Shown here piece by piece: positions 8,482 to 16,700 of a stretch of DNA of 64,000 nucleotides. The notes beneath the pieces were generated by a model that saw nothing but the letters and a program-made list of their open reading frames with translations, was not told the DNA's origin and made no database searches. Position 1 is the stretch's first letter. Each line of letters begins with the position of its first letter. The position numbers were made by a program, and so were the translations under genes. Origin of the DNA: Dyadobacter sp. UC 10 (GTDB lineage: Bacteria > Bacteroidota > Bacteroidia > Cytophagales > Spirosomataceae); contig NZ_VSRN01000001.1 in the NCBI RefSeq assembly GCF_008369915.1, positions 3,530,501-3,594,500 of the forward strand, written 5' to 3'.

Positions 8482-9605
8482 GACCGATATAACTTAACTA
8501 TTTGGCTGTAAACTGTCTTCTCAGAGAATTCGTCCAACGCGAGCTGCCTGCTCGACTGACCCATGATCTTCCATTCATCTCGCCTGGACAACATTTTGAT
8601 TACCGCATCCCTGATCGCCGACGCTGAACGCGGTTCAATGACCAGGCCGTTTTTATCCTGGATAACCGTCAGGTTACAGCCCGGAACATCCGTTGTAATG
8701 ACCGGCAAACCGCACGCCAGCGCTTCCAGAATACTTCTTGGAATACCTTCCCGGTAATAGCTCGGAAGTATAAAAACGTCCGATGCATGAAGGAACTGGG
8801 CTACATTATTCTGCCTTCCCAGAAAACGAATTAAGCTATTTGTTTTAAATTTTTCAATAAAATCGGCGGTAACCGTGCGTGGATTTTTGTGATCAGGTTC
8901 ACCAATGATGAGTAATTGCAGGTTTTCTTTTAAATCAACAGGCAGCGATTCGAAAGCTTCGGCCAGTTCAGCTATGCCCTTCTCCCAGATCAAGCGGGTA
9001 GTGCATAAAAAGGTGATCTTGGAGCTTTTTGGGGATGTTTCAGCAATATCCGGTGAAAATTTTTCAACATCTACACCACTTCCTTTTACCACCTTGATTT
9101 TATCCCTGAAATGTTTTTTCAGCAGAAAATCATCATAATCGTCAGGGTTTTGAATAATGACCAGATTGGCGCGGAGGAACTGGATCAGAAAAAGCAGTTG
9201 CTGAACAAATTTTAGAAAGCGGTACTTCAGTCCGGTGTTGGCAAAGGCTATCCCCAGCCCGGCAATGTGCAGAACAACTTTTCTGGACGTTAGTATATTT
9301 GAAAAAGAATTAATCAGGTTGGGAACGAACTTGAAAGAGTGGACCAATGCGATTTCATTGTCACGGGCGAAGCTGCGAATTTCAAAGATAGTTTTGATAA
9401 GATTCAGCGGGTTCGTGTTGTCCCTCTCCAGGCTGGAATTCTGGACTGTAAAACCCTCTTCGTTAATGAGAGAGGTATATGAATCGTGCGGAAGCATGAC
9501 AAATACCTGATAACCCTCTTGCCTGAGAAATTTCGCGAGAGAAATCCTCGCTTTGAAAAAATCTTCTCCGTCGTGCGCAAGGAGAAGGATGTTTTTATTC
9601 GTCAT
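8478..9605 (-). CDS. Glycosyltransferase family 4
   Basis: 375 residues with a GT-B layout. The N-terminal half begins MTNKNILLLAHDGEDFFKARISL with an acceptor-side Rossmann fold; the C-terminal half has TTRLIWEKGIAELAEAF, LLIIGEPD, VFILPSYYREGIPRSILEAL and the CGLPVITTDVPG loop of GT4 retaining transferases (EGIPRSILE is the nucleotide-sugar E-x7-E region). It overlaps the downstream epimerase gene by four bases. It likely adds one sugar to the lipid-linked capsule repeat at the cytoplasmic membrane face. Donor and linkage are not predictable. Confidence 0.9.
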   Translation of the reverse strand: MTNKNILLLAHDGEDFFKARISLAKFLRQEGYQVFVMLPHDSYTSLINEEGFTVQNSSLERDNTNPLNLIKTIFEIRSFARDNEIALVHSFKFVPNLINSFSNILTSRKVVLHIAGLGIAFANTGLKYRFLKFVQQLLFLIQFLRANLVIIQNPDDYDDFLLKKHFRDKIKVVKGSGVDVEKFSPDIAETSPKSSKITFLCTTRLIWEKGIAELAEAFESLPVDLKENLQLLIIGEPDHKNPRTVTADFIEKFKTNSLIRFLGRQNNVAQFLHASDVFILPSYYREGIPRSILEALACGLPVITTDVPGCNLTVIQDKNGLVIEPRSASAIRDAVIKMLSRRDEWKIMGQSSRQLALDEFSEKTVYSQIVKLYRS

Positions 9606-9727
9606 TAAACTGGTATCCCTAGATGAGTAATAAATAAATTGTCCTTAGGAGGGAGTTAGCTGAGCAAATACCAGTTCTTTCTGTGGTTAGAGGTTTCTTT
9701 TGCATATAAGTATAGTGTATGGGCTGC

Positions 9728-9779
9728 AAAAATAAAGTTTATTCTGAAAACAATGTGATGTTCCCGGAATAAACTTTAT
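9728..9779 (-). terminator. Intrinsic terminator after the beta-helix gene
   Basis: A 13-base perfect inverted repeat (arms 9732-9744 and 9767-9779, loop 22 bases) lies 12 bases beyond the stop of the minus-strand gene at 9792 and is followed, in the minus direction, by a run of five T. The stem is A/T-rich, which weakens it, but its perfect match and place support termination or 3'-end stabilisation. Confidence 0.6.
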
Positions 9780-9791
9780 GATATCTGCAAT

Positions 9792-11993
9792 CTATGGCTG
9801 TACAGTCCAGGTCCCGATCATGTGCTTGACCTGCCAGGTGTTTGTAGAGACTTTGTACAAGGTTATGCTACTGCCAATGGTATTACTTTGAATATATTTG
9901 CCATTCACTGCTGAAATGGGTAAAATATTATTTGCCGCAGCAGGGATCAGGCGCAGTATTTGTGGTCCTCGCACTTCAAAGGTAATTTCAGGATAGTTAG
10001 CAGGTAGAGTATTTAAAGAGATGGTGCGGATCCCGGCTGATGTTGCATTGTGAAAGACACGCTTGAAAAAGCCATAGGTCAGTGTACGATTAGCCTGAGC
10101 TATATCAAAGGTTAGTTTCTGATGCTTGTCAGAAAGAGCAAGATTCTCTAAAACAGCGAAATGCACGTACTTTACTGGGTCGAGGCCTTCAAAGACGACC
10201 GGGTCAATCAGACTGCAATTTTTTACAGACCCTTTTTTTGACACATCATCGAATGCGATCGCCGAAAATATTTTCTTAACACTTCGAGTGTCGTACACTT
10301 TTGGACGAATCACGTGAACATTTCCGATGTTGGCGTCACCCACTGCATTTGCTTCCCGGTAAATCAGAAAGGCGGCTCCAAACAGTGCGTGGGCGGTTCC
10401 TGCCACATTACAATCTATTACTGTTGCGTCATTGATTTGAATGGGACATGCAGCGGCACTATAATTACTTACACAGAGTCCGTTTGTACGGTTATTTTTC
10501 CATATCGGATTCTGAAATACAATGGAACCAGCAATCGCTCCCGCTGCTTTCGAAATATATGTTCCATACATACTACCATCGTCGCTATGGTTGCTTATTG
10601 AAATATCAACTACACGGTCTGTTCCTTTAAAATCGTCAATCAGAATTGTAATTCCGGCACCGGCATTATTTTTGGTAGTGGGGTTTACGATTCTGATTCC
10701 TTCTAAAAACTCATCCGCATGATTCGGTTCAATATCAATTCCTGCACTTGGATATTCTCCCTTGCTATTCGTAAATAGTGGGCTGATGATTTCAATATTT
10801 TTTCCGGAAACAATCGATAGGCCTTGTCTTCTGTTATTATCTGCGCTCACATTGATCAACTTTACATTCTCGGAATACTTTCGGAGATTGCTGGAGCCGA
10901 TGTAAAAGCCGTCTCCTCCGCTATCATTTGCGGCAACACCTTCTATGACAACATTTGTTACACCCAGCATCGTGAAGATATGTCGTTGCTGACCGCTGGT
11001 ATACTTCGCTTTCTGGTCTTTAAAAACAACATTGTAACCTTTAATGGACACATTTTGAACGGCATTCATCATCATCATGCGTTCTTCCGGCCCAAGTGTT
11101 CCCAGTCCCTCAAAGACTGAACCCTCTTCAAATATCAAATTCTTGTTAGACCGGATGCTCATGTTTTTGAGCCTGTAAGATATTGCCGGCTTTGGGAAAT
11201 ATATAGTTCCTATATCACCGCGGTTTAATACAGCCTGGAATATTGCTGTATTGTCCGTAGCTCCATCCCCATTCGCCCCGAACCATTCTACATTCACCGC
11301 TTGTTCATATACACGCTCATACCTTTTCCCTGAGGAAACAATTACCAGAGCACCATCGTCTGTCTTAGATGATGATGGATTATGTTTAAAGATTCCAGCC
11401 CGGCCACTATCGGTGATGAAAACCGATGTCGAAGTGTCTGCAGAAGCCCTTAGCTGAGCCATAGTCAAGTATGGCATCAAGGGAGGTGAGGACTGAGTTA
11501 AGTCGATTCTGGCTGTTTCGCCATTTTGTAGATCATCTCTGACTTCTGACATATTAAAGGAAAGTCTTCCTGCCTCGACATAGTCACTGCTGTTGTTTGC
11601 GTTTTTGTGACTTCTTAGAAGCTGGAAAATTCCTCCGCTCTCTTTTGTAACAAACTTCCCTCTGATTTGATAAGTAACTGAGGGCCGTGCGGCGGTAAGC
11701 TCGGCGCCGCTAAAATCAGAAAACGAACCTCCCGTCTGCTGAAACCCTGCCGGTAGTATTACTTTAAGTCTGAAAGAGTTGGCACCTTCAAAAATATACA
11801 GTGTATTCGCCGGAATATTCATCAAGCTGGCCTTGATATCAATGGTAAATTCCTCATCGATAGCCACCTGATTAGCTTTCGTGGTAATCGAAAATCGAAT
11901 GGGGTCGATTTTAGGAGCTGATATGGCGATGGCTGAAAATGCGCATCCCAGGGCAGTAGTGAAATAAATTAATAGTAGTTGTATGATTTTCAT
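9792..11993 (-). CDS. Exported pectate-lyase-superfamily (parallel beta-helix) protein
   Basis: 733 residues with a signal peptide (MKIIQLLLIYFTTALGCAFSAIA). Residues about 30-150 form a separate beta-rich N-terminal domain I do not recognise. Around 235-265 the pectate lyase 3 opening appears (VEWFGANGDGATDNTAIFQ, then GTIYFPK), followed by a long right-handed beta-helix of NVSIKGYNVVF, NVVIEGVAAND and GIRIVNPTTKN-type rungs. Family members are polysaccharide lyases, glycosidases or phage-tailspike-like depolymerases. Inside a capsule locus it may trim or remodel the polymer in the periplasm or at the surface. It has a promoter candidate upstream and a hairpin downstream, so it may be a separate transcription unit. 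Catalytic residues cannot be assigned. Confidence 0.8.
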   Translation of the reverse strand: MKIIQLLLIYFTTALGCAFSAIAISAPKIDPIRFSITTKANQVAIDEEFTIDIKASLMNIPANTLYIFEGANSFRLKVILPAGFQQTGGSFSDFSGAELTAARPSVTYQIRGKFVTKESGGIFQLLRSHKNANNSSDYVEAGRLSFNMSEVRDDLQNGETARIDLTQSSPPLMPYLTMAQLRASADTSTSVFITDSGRAGIFKHNPSSSKTDDGALVIVSSGKRYERVYEQAVNVEWFGANGDGATDNTAIFQAVLNRGDIGTIYFPKPAISYRLKNMSIRSNKNLIFEEGSVFEGLGTLGPEERMMMMNAVQNVSIKGYNVVFKDQKAKYTSGQQRHIFTMLGVTNVVIEGVAANDSGGDGFYIGSSNLRKYSENVKLINVSADNNRRQGLSIVSGKNIEIISPLFTNSKGEYPSAGIDIEPNHADEFLEGIRIVNPTTKNNAGAGITILIDDFKGTDRVVDISISNHSDDGSMYGTYISKAAGAIAGSIVFQNPIWKNNRTNGLCVSNYSAAACPIQINDATVIDCNVAGTAHALFGAAFLIYREANAVGDANIGNVHVIRPKVYDTRSVKKIFSAIAFDDVSKKGSVKNCSLIDPVVFEGLDPVKYVHFAVLENLALSDKHQKLTFDIAQANRTLTYGFFKRVFHNATSAGIRTISLNTLPANYPEITFEVRGPQILRLIPAAANNILPISAVNGKYIQSNTIGSSITLYKVSTNTWQVKHMIGTWTVQP

Positions 11994-12061
11994 AATAAAA
12001 AGTGAACACGGGGTGAATTGTCCGACAGAATAGTAGAACTAATTCTATCGTAACTATACAA

Positions 12062-12089
12062 CAAATGTACTAACATTTATCGAAGTCAA
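12062..12089 (-). promoter_or_regulatory. Candidate Bacteroidota promoter for the beta-helix gene
   Basis: On the minus strand TTGAC (12085-12089) is followed, with 17 bases between the TTG and the -7 box, by TACATTTG (12062-12069), an exact TAnnTTTG. The spacing falls in the 17-23 range known for this phylum. The implied start of transcription is about 60 bases before the gene start at 11993. Confidence 0.55.
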
Positions 12090-12548
12090 CATATTTGCTT
12101 AAATAATTTCTACTTATCGTTCGAGCTATTTTCAGTAGAAGTTCTAGGATGTAGGTGGCTGGGTTGTAGAATGTTGTGGTATGAGCAATACCTTGCGCAT
12201 TCAGTTGCGATACGCGTGGGAAGTGAATAAGTGCACCGACGGCGCGTGCGTCGATTATACCGCTATTGGCCGCAGGCTCGTCAAACTTACGGAGTGTCGA
12301 AAACCATTAGTCCGCGTGTAATTCCGGGGGTATTTGATTATTTAGAAAATGCCCTCGCCGCTGGCGGTGGAGCGGGGAAGAAAATCCCAAAAGGCATGAT
12401 GAGGATAGAGGTTGTGCTCTTAAAATGACAGAATAAGGCGCTCAGAGATATGCAGGCCACTTAAAGCGGTAGCCTGAGTGAGCTTTTTGCAGGATCCCTG
12501 ATGAATGCGGAAATATTTGCATTAACAGGCAAGCTCACCTTCGTTGAT

Positions 12549-12590
12549 AGAAGATAGTGTAAAGGAAATAGAAGATACTATAAAGGAAAA
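12549..12590. repeat. 21-base tandem duplication
   Basis: Two adjacent 21-base units (12549-12569 and 12570-12590), both of the form AGAAGATAnTnTAAAGGAAA plus one base, differ at only three positions. They end three bases before the stop codon complement of the methyltransferase gene at 12594. Replication slippage is the simplest origin. Confidence 0.8.
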
Positions 12591-12593
12591 GGT

Positions 12594-13565
12594 CTAATTC
12601 TGGTAGCCCTGATAGTGCTTGATGATATCGCGATCTGAGAATTTGAAGTTGGGATCTTTTTTACCGAGAAAGTATACCCCGCTTGCAGCATCAACATTGA
12701 AATTTTTTGGAACGAGGTGGTCAAAAAAACGAAGCCATCCAAACAACAAGGTAATGGCTATGGCAGCTTTCTTATTTCTTAACAAACCCCAGAAAAAGTA
12801 TCGCAAATTCCACAACAGTACTGTACCTATACCATTTAAAAAGCCTGAATCAATCAATTTGAATTGGCGAAAAAGAAGCCTGTGGCCGCTTTCTGTAAAT
12901 CGTGTAAAATCGTAGGCGCCTTCGTGAACGTGCTGTAAAAACGGCGTCTCTGCATAAACTATTCCGCCATCTTTTAGGACACGGTATATTTCGGACACAA
13001 CCTGCTGAGGGTAAAGCACATGCTCCAAGACAGCCTGTATCCACACTGCATCAATCGAAGAGTTGGAAATTGGTAAATTATGGCCGTCAGCGACAAAGTC
13101 GGTGTTGGATGAGGCGTAAATATCAAAAGTAAGAAAGTTATTATCGGCGGACTCGTATAAGAGCGAGGTACCATTCCCTTTTGCTCCACCTCCTATAATC
13201 AGGATAGTCGGATTCGGCTGGTTGGATTCTTTCAGGCTTTGGAGAAACAGTCTGGTATTGGACTCAGTTTTTTTTCCTCGCCCGAGGAATATTTTCTTTA
13301 TCGCGTCATACTTATTTCCAGAACGAGGAATCAGGCTTTCTCCCGCTGTTTTGACGATACTGCTTCTGTCAAGAATCGATTTCTCAAAATCAACCAGCAC
13401 TGGAATTTTGTTGTTTATGACTGGAATTTCATGCTCATGATTCGTGCATTCACTGTTAGAGCAAAATATCTTTTCGTCTACAATCTTCAGCTTCGATAAA
13501 CAGACCGGGCAGGCAATAGTGTGATTCGAAAGGGATTTGTCAAGTGTGGGAGAAGATAGTTCCAT
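12594..13565 (-). CDS. SAM-dependent methyltransferase with N-terminal zinc ribbon
   Basis: 323 residues. The N-terminus has a Trm112-like zinc ribbon (Cys19, Cys22, Cys35, Cys40). A class I methyltransferase fold follows: TILIIGGGAKGNG (SAM-binding glycine loop), FVADGHNLPISNSSIDAVW and AVLEHVLYPQQVVSEIYRVL, the Methyltransf_11 pattern. The last 80 residues have a hydrophobic stretch (LLWNLRYFFWGLL) that may contact the membrane. It lies 21 bases after the next GT4 gene and probably methylates a sugar of the capsule repeat, or caps it; the target is inferred only from the neighbourhood. Confidence 0.85.
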   Translation of the reverse strand: MELSSPTLDKSLSNHTIACPVCLSKLKIVDEKIFCSNSECTNHEHEIPVINNKIPVLVDFEKSILDRSSIVKTAGESLIPRSGNKYDAIKKIFLGRGKKTESNTRLFLQSLKESNQPNPTILIIGGGAKGNGTSLLYESADNNFLTFDIYASSNTDFVADGHNLPISNSSIDAVWIQAVLEHVLYPQQVVSEIYRVLKDGGIVYAETPFLQHVHEGAYDFTRFTESGHRLLFRQFKLIDSGFLNGIGTVLLWNLRYFFWGLLRNKKAAIAITLLFGWLRFFDHLVPKNFNVDAASGVYFLGKKDPNFKFSDRDIIKHYQGYQN

Positions 13566-13586
13566 GCAAATGAAGTATGTGTGTTG

Positions 13587-14729
13587 TTATACTGATTGAT
13601 TGTCAATTATTCGTTTATGCTTTTTCGCCAACAGTGTGTTGTATAATGCGATATACTTGTCAGCCATCAGTTCCATGTCAAAATTTTTGACATAACTGGT
13701 CGCTTGACTTACCATTTTTTTTTGAAGTTCTGCGTCTTCAAATATCATTAATATTTTTTCAGAAAGCTCCTTTTCACTGCCAGGATTGAACAAAAATAGC
13801 TCATTTGGAACGATATCGTGAATACCTGGTACATCGGACCCGAGAAATGGTACTCCCGCAGCCAGGGATTCCAACGTAACTCCCGACATTCCTTCGTAAC
13901 TCGATGAAAGGATATTAATGTCAACTGATTTCATCAATATAGCAATGTCCGTCCTAAAACCAAGAAAATGAACTTGCTCTGATACATTGCAACTCACAGC
14001 CAATGCTCTTACACTCTCTAGCAGATCTCCTTCGCCGGCTAAAAGAATATGATATTTGTTTCCTAAAAGCTGGCAGGCCTTGATAATTGTCCCCTGGTCT
14101 TTGGGATACCTGAAACTTGCGGCCATAAGAAGCAATTTCGAATCGCTAGGGATACCAAGCTCTGAGCATAGGAGCGCTCTGTCTGTTGCATTGGCACTTC
14201 TTATGGATTCCAAAGCTACCCCATTTTGAATCGTCGTTATCTTTTTACCTTGCCCAGTCCAGTCATCCAGATTCTGTTTTACATTTTCGGTAATGGCTAT
14301 TATTGCCGAATATAATTTGTATACCAGCCTTTCAACCGGTCTGAAGTATATTTTTGACCGTCTTTTGTTTTGCGTGCTGTGCTCGGTGTAAACCAGTAAA
14401 GGCTTAACGTTTACGAACAATCGTGCAATAGCAGCCCAATAAAGTGAGGGGAATAGGTGCACATGTACGATATCAAAGCGATTCAATTTCAAAAAGCTTT
14501 GTATTCTTCGAATAGAAATAGGACTGTAGAAACTAGCCATTCGAAGATCATGGATCACAATGCCCGCGTTACGCAAAGTTACCAGGTAATCAGGTACTGA
14601 GTCTTTTGCATTTAACAGCAAGAGCTCGACGTGGAGTTGTTTTTGTTTTAGAATAGTAAGGGAAGATACTAAAAGCTTCTCTGCGCCACCCTGGGATAAG
14701 TCATTTGTAACAACTAATAATCTCATCAA
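13587..14729 (-). CDS. Glycosyltransferase family 4
   Basis: 380 residues, GT-B fold. It begins MMRLLVVTNDLSQGGAEKLL (the GGAE loop typical of GT4), has LVYTEHSTQNKRR and FDIVHVHLFPSLYW in the N-terminal domain, then LLMAASFRYPKDQGT, HILLAGEGDLL, VDINILSSSYEGMSGVTLESL and AAGVPFLGSDVPG in the nucleotide-sugar-binding domain. It lies between the beta-helix lipoprotein (46 bases) and the methyltransferase (21 bases), so it is co-transcribed with both. Expected to extend the lipid-linked repeat unit in the cytoplasm. Confidence 0.9.
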   Translation of the reverse strand: MMRLLVVTNDLSQGGAEKLLVSSLTILKQKQLHVELLLLNAKDSVPDYLVTLRNAGIVIHDLRMASFYSPISIRRIQSFLKLNRFDIVHVHLFPSLYWAAIARLFVNVKPLLVYTEHSTQNKRRSKIYFRPVERLVYKLYSAIIAITENVKQNLDDWTGQGKKITTIQNGVALESIRSANATDRALLCSELGIPSDSKLLLMAASFRYPKDQGTIIKACQLLGNKYHILLAGEGDLLESVRALAVSCNVSEQVHFLGFRTDIAILMKSVDINILSSSYEGMSGVTLESLAAGVPFLGSDVPGIHDIVPNELFLFNPGSEKELSEKILMIFEDAELQKKMVSQATSYVKNFDMELMADKYIALYNTLLAKKHKRIIDNQSV

Positions 14730-14775
14730 AATCTATTCATAGCGCGTGATACTAATAGGTTATCCAAGCCAAAAT

Positions 14776-16116
14776 CTAGTTGACGATTACGTTGCCCCGA
14801 AAAATGACCGATTCAGCAGAAGTCCTGGAACTTCTGGAAGCTTCGGAACTTCTGGAAGTTTTAATCTTGCTTGCATCAATGGTGTGGTTTCTGTCTGAGG
14901 CGTCGACCTTTTGATCATCCAGCAAAATAACCTTGTTCCCTCCAATTTTGTTGTTAATGAATCTGTAACCCACGTTTTTTCTCCCGACATTAACCGCCCT
15001 GGTGGAACTGTGAATGTTGCAATTCTCAAACGTAACGTCCGACGAGCCAAGCCCAAATTTAGCCAGTATTTCACCAGAGCTATTGTTTTTAAATTTGCAA
15101 TTATTAAAATTCACATTAGTCACGAGCTTTTCTTGTTTCTTATCGTCCCTCTGTGCCTCAATGTCAACTCCGGTTCCGGTCGATGCATACACACACCCAC
15201 CGGTATTAGTTATTGAGGTGTTGATAACATCAATCTTATCGCCTCCTGTTAGCGCAATTCCCGTCCTCGCATTGAAGTCGACTACGCAATTTACAATTTT
15301 TATGTTTTTCTCAGCAGGCAACTCATGGGAATTGGCAATCTGAATCCCATCAGTGCCGAAGCGTTTGGTCGTAGAATTACTAATGGTAACATTTCCTGAC
15401 TTTAATACGAAAATTCCGTAGTGGGCCAGCTGTATGTTGCAATCTCCGTATCCTCCTCCTATATTAATTTTGTCAGCCATAAACGCACTGTTTTTAGATT
15501 CAATGCACTTGAGCTTAAAACTATTCATGTTGTTCAGTGTCTCCGCGTAAAAGTTTCCATCCAGTACGACGTTGTCAATCTGTATGTTAGCGCTGTTTAC
15601 CAGAACGATACACCTTCCCAGGTCCGCTCTTCTGTCAGCCGATGTCTTCGTCTTTGGGGTACAGTCCATTGTAATATTGGTGCTCAGGCCATCTGCTGGA
15701 TTAAATGAGCCAAACCGAAAGCCTACATCATATTTAAGAATGGTTCCAGGCTCACCGGCGATTTTGACATTATTGCAGTTCAGAATTTGTAATACGTCAG
15801 ATCCACGATAGAGATAAGCATTGTTTTTGAGAAGATCCTGTTTCCCTACGATATACGTTCCTTTGGGAATCAATAACTTACAATGACCTTTGCGCTTATT
15901 AATGAAATCGGCGGCTGCCTGGAAAGCAGCGTGGTCATTCGTCTTATCATTTGGCGTTGCACCAAAGTCTTTTTGAATGTTTAGCAAAATCACCGATTTT
16001 TTGACTTTCAGCGAATGCTTGGTGGAATCAAATGCCAATACACGGCGTTGGGCGTTGGCATTGAAATTGCACGATTGCAGAAAAAAAATAATTATCAAAA
16101 ATACCGGGCTTCTCAT
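14776..16116 (-). CDS. Exported parallel beta-helix protein, probable lipoprotein
   Basis: 446 residues. The N-terminus MRSPVFLIIIFFLQSC carries a lipobox (LQSC), so it is likely a lipid-anchored protein. Residues about 45-95 are the pectate lyase 3 opening (DFGATPNDKTNDHAAFQAA, LLIPKGTYIVGKQ). The rest is a right-handed beta-helix with repeated rungs such as NVTISNSTTKRFGTDGIQI and NIKIVNCVVDFNARTGIAL. The tail (ASKIKTSRSSEASRSSRTSAE) is a serine/arginine-rich low-complexity stretch before a last strand. It is a second glycan-active or glycan-binding beta-helix in the same locus. Lyase activity is plausible but unproven. Confidence 0.8.
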   Translation of the reverse strand: MRSPVFLIIIFFLQSCNFNANAQRRVLAFDSTKHSLKVKKSVILLNIQKDFGATPNDKTNDHAAFQAAADFINKRKGHCKLLIPKGTYIVGKQDLLKNNAYLYRGSDVLQILNCNNVKIAGEPGTILKYDVGFRFGSFNPADGLSTNITMDCTPKTKTSADRRADLGRCIVLVNSANIQIDNVVLDGNFYAETLNNMNSFKLKCIESKNSAFMADKINIGGGYGDCNIQLAHYGIFVLKSGNVTISNSTTKRFGTDGIQIANSHELPAEKNIKIVNCVVDFNARTGIALTGGDKIDVINTSITNTGGCVYASTGTGVDIEAQRDDKKQEKLVTNVNFNNCKFKNNSSGEILAKFGLGSSDVTFENCNIHSSTRAVNVGRKNVGYRFINNKIGGNKVILLDDQKVDASDRNHTIDASKIKTSRSSEASRSSRTSAESVIFRGNVIVN

Positions 16117-16125
16117 AGGCGAAGT

Positions 16126-16698
16126 TTAAGTTTTGTTAATGATATAACCATCCGTAGCGGCAGGGCTACTGATGATTTTTACGGGATTGCCAACCACGAT
16201 ACTGTTTTCCGGAATATCCTGGTTAACATAAGAGTTAGGGGCTATAAGAACATTATTGCCGATAGTTATCGATCCGACTATCACGGAACCGGTACCAATC
16301 CATACTGAATCACCGATTACAGGGGTTCCGGCACGAGGCCCCCTGTTTGTTTGTCCTATTGTTATAGTGTGCGCCAGATTGCAATTACATCCTATAATAG
16401 TTCCTTCATTTATAACAATCGTGCCAAAATGACCAATGTAAAGCCCTTTACCTATCGAGGTAGTGACCGGTATCTGAAAACCATACTTATGGGACAAATG
16501 CCTCAACATTACTTTCCAGAAAATATAGAACGGAGATTTATTTTTTGATAAGGCGGCTTTTCTAAGGCAGAATGTATAAGCAAATCCGGGCGTAAGAAAT
16601 AGCCTTCGTAAAAAAATCTTGGAGGTTACTTTCCCCTCATAACGAAACAGATCGGCCTTTATTAAATTATGCATAGTTGTGTCGCTTATGTTTGCCAA
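16126..16698 (-). CDS. Hexapeptide-repeat acyltransferase, serine O-acetyltransferase-like
   Basis: 190 residues. A short helical N-terminus is followed by a left-handed beta-helix of hexapeptide repeats: GLYIGHFGTIVINEGTIIG, NLAHTITIGQ, GDSVWIGTGSVIVGSITIG and the closing ENSIVVGNPVKI. The AHTITIG histidine is the usual catalytic base of the CysE-like group. In a capsule locus such enzymes use acetyl-CoA to O-acetylate a repeat sugar, in the cytoplasm. It starts two bases before the end of the upstream glycosyltransferase gene, so coupling is likely. A serine biosynthetic role is unlikely from context. Confidence 0.85.
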   Translation of the reverse strand: MANISDTTMHNLIKADLFRYEGKVTSKIFLRRLFLTPGFAYTFCLRKAALSKNKSPFYIFWKVMLRHLSHKYGFQIPVTTSIGKGLYIGHFGTIVINEGTIIGCNCNLAHTITIGQTNRGPRAGTPVIGDSVWIGTGSVIVGSITIGNNVLIAPNSYVNQDIPENSIVVGNPVKIISSPAATDGYIINKT

Positions 16699-16700
16699 TG

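Larger units (their letters stand above)
11994..12593. other. 600-base gap without an intact gene; GC-richer, decayed-looking core
   Basis: The right part of the gap is bounded by the methyltransferase gene and the left by the beta-helix gene with its promoter. Between about 12180 and 12430 the sequence is visibly richer in G and C than its surroundings and has two short overlapping plus-strand frames: 12181-12321 (46 residues, containing CTDGACVDYTAIGRRL) and 12231-12428 (containing PGVFDYLENALAAGGG and ending MMRIEVVLLK). Neither resembles a family I know; the pair could be a frameshifted remnant of one gene. I would not call either a functional gene. Confidence 0.4.

Noticed and set aside
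12231..12428. 65-residue plus-strand frame in the capsule gap
   Set aside because: GTG start, no known family, opposite in strand to every neighbour and broken in relation to the overlapping frame; reported as a possible remnant only.
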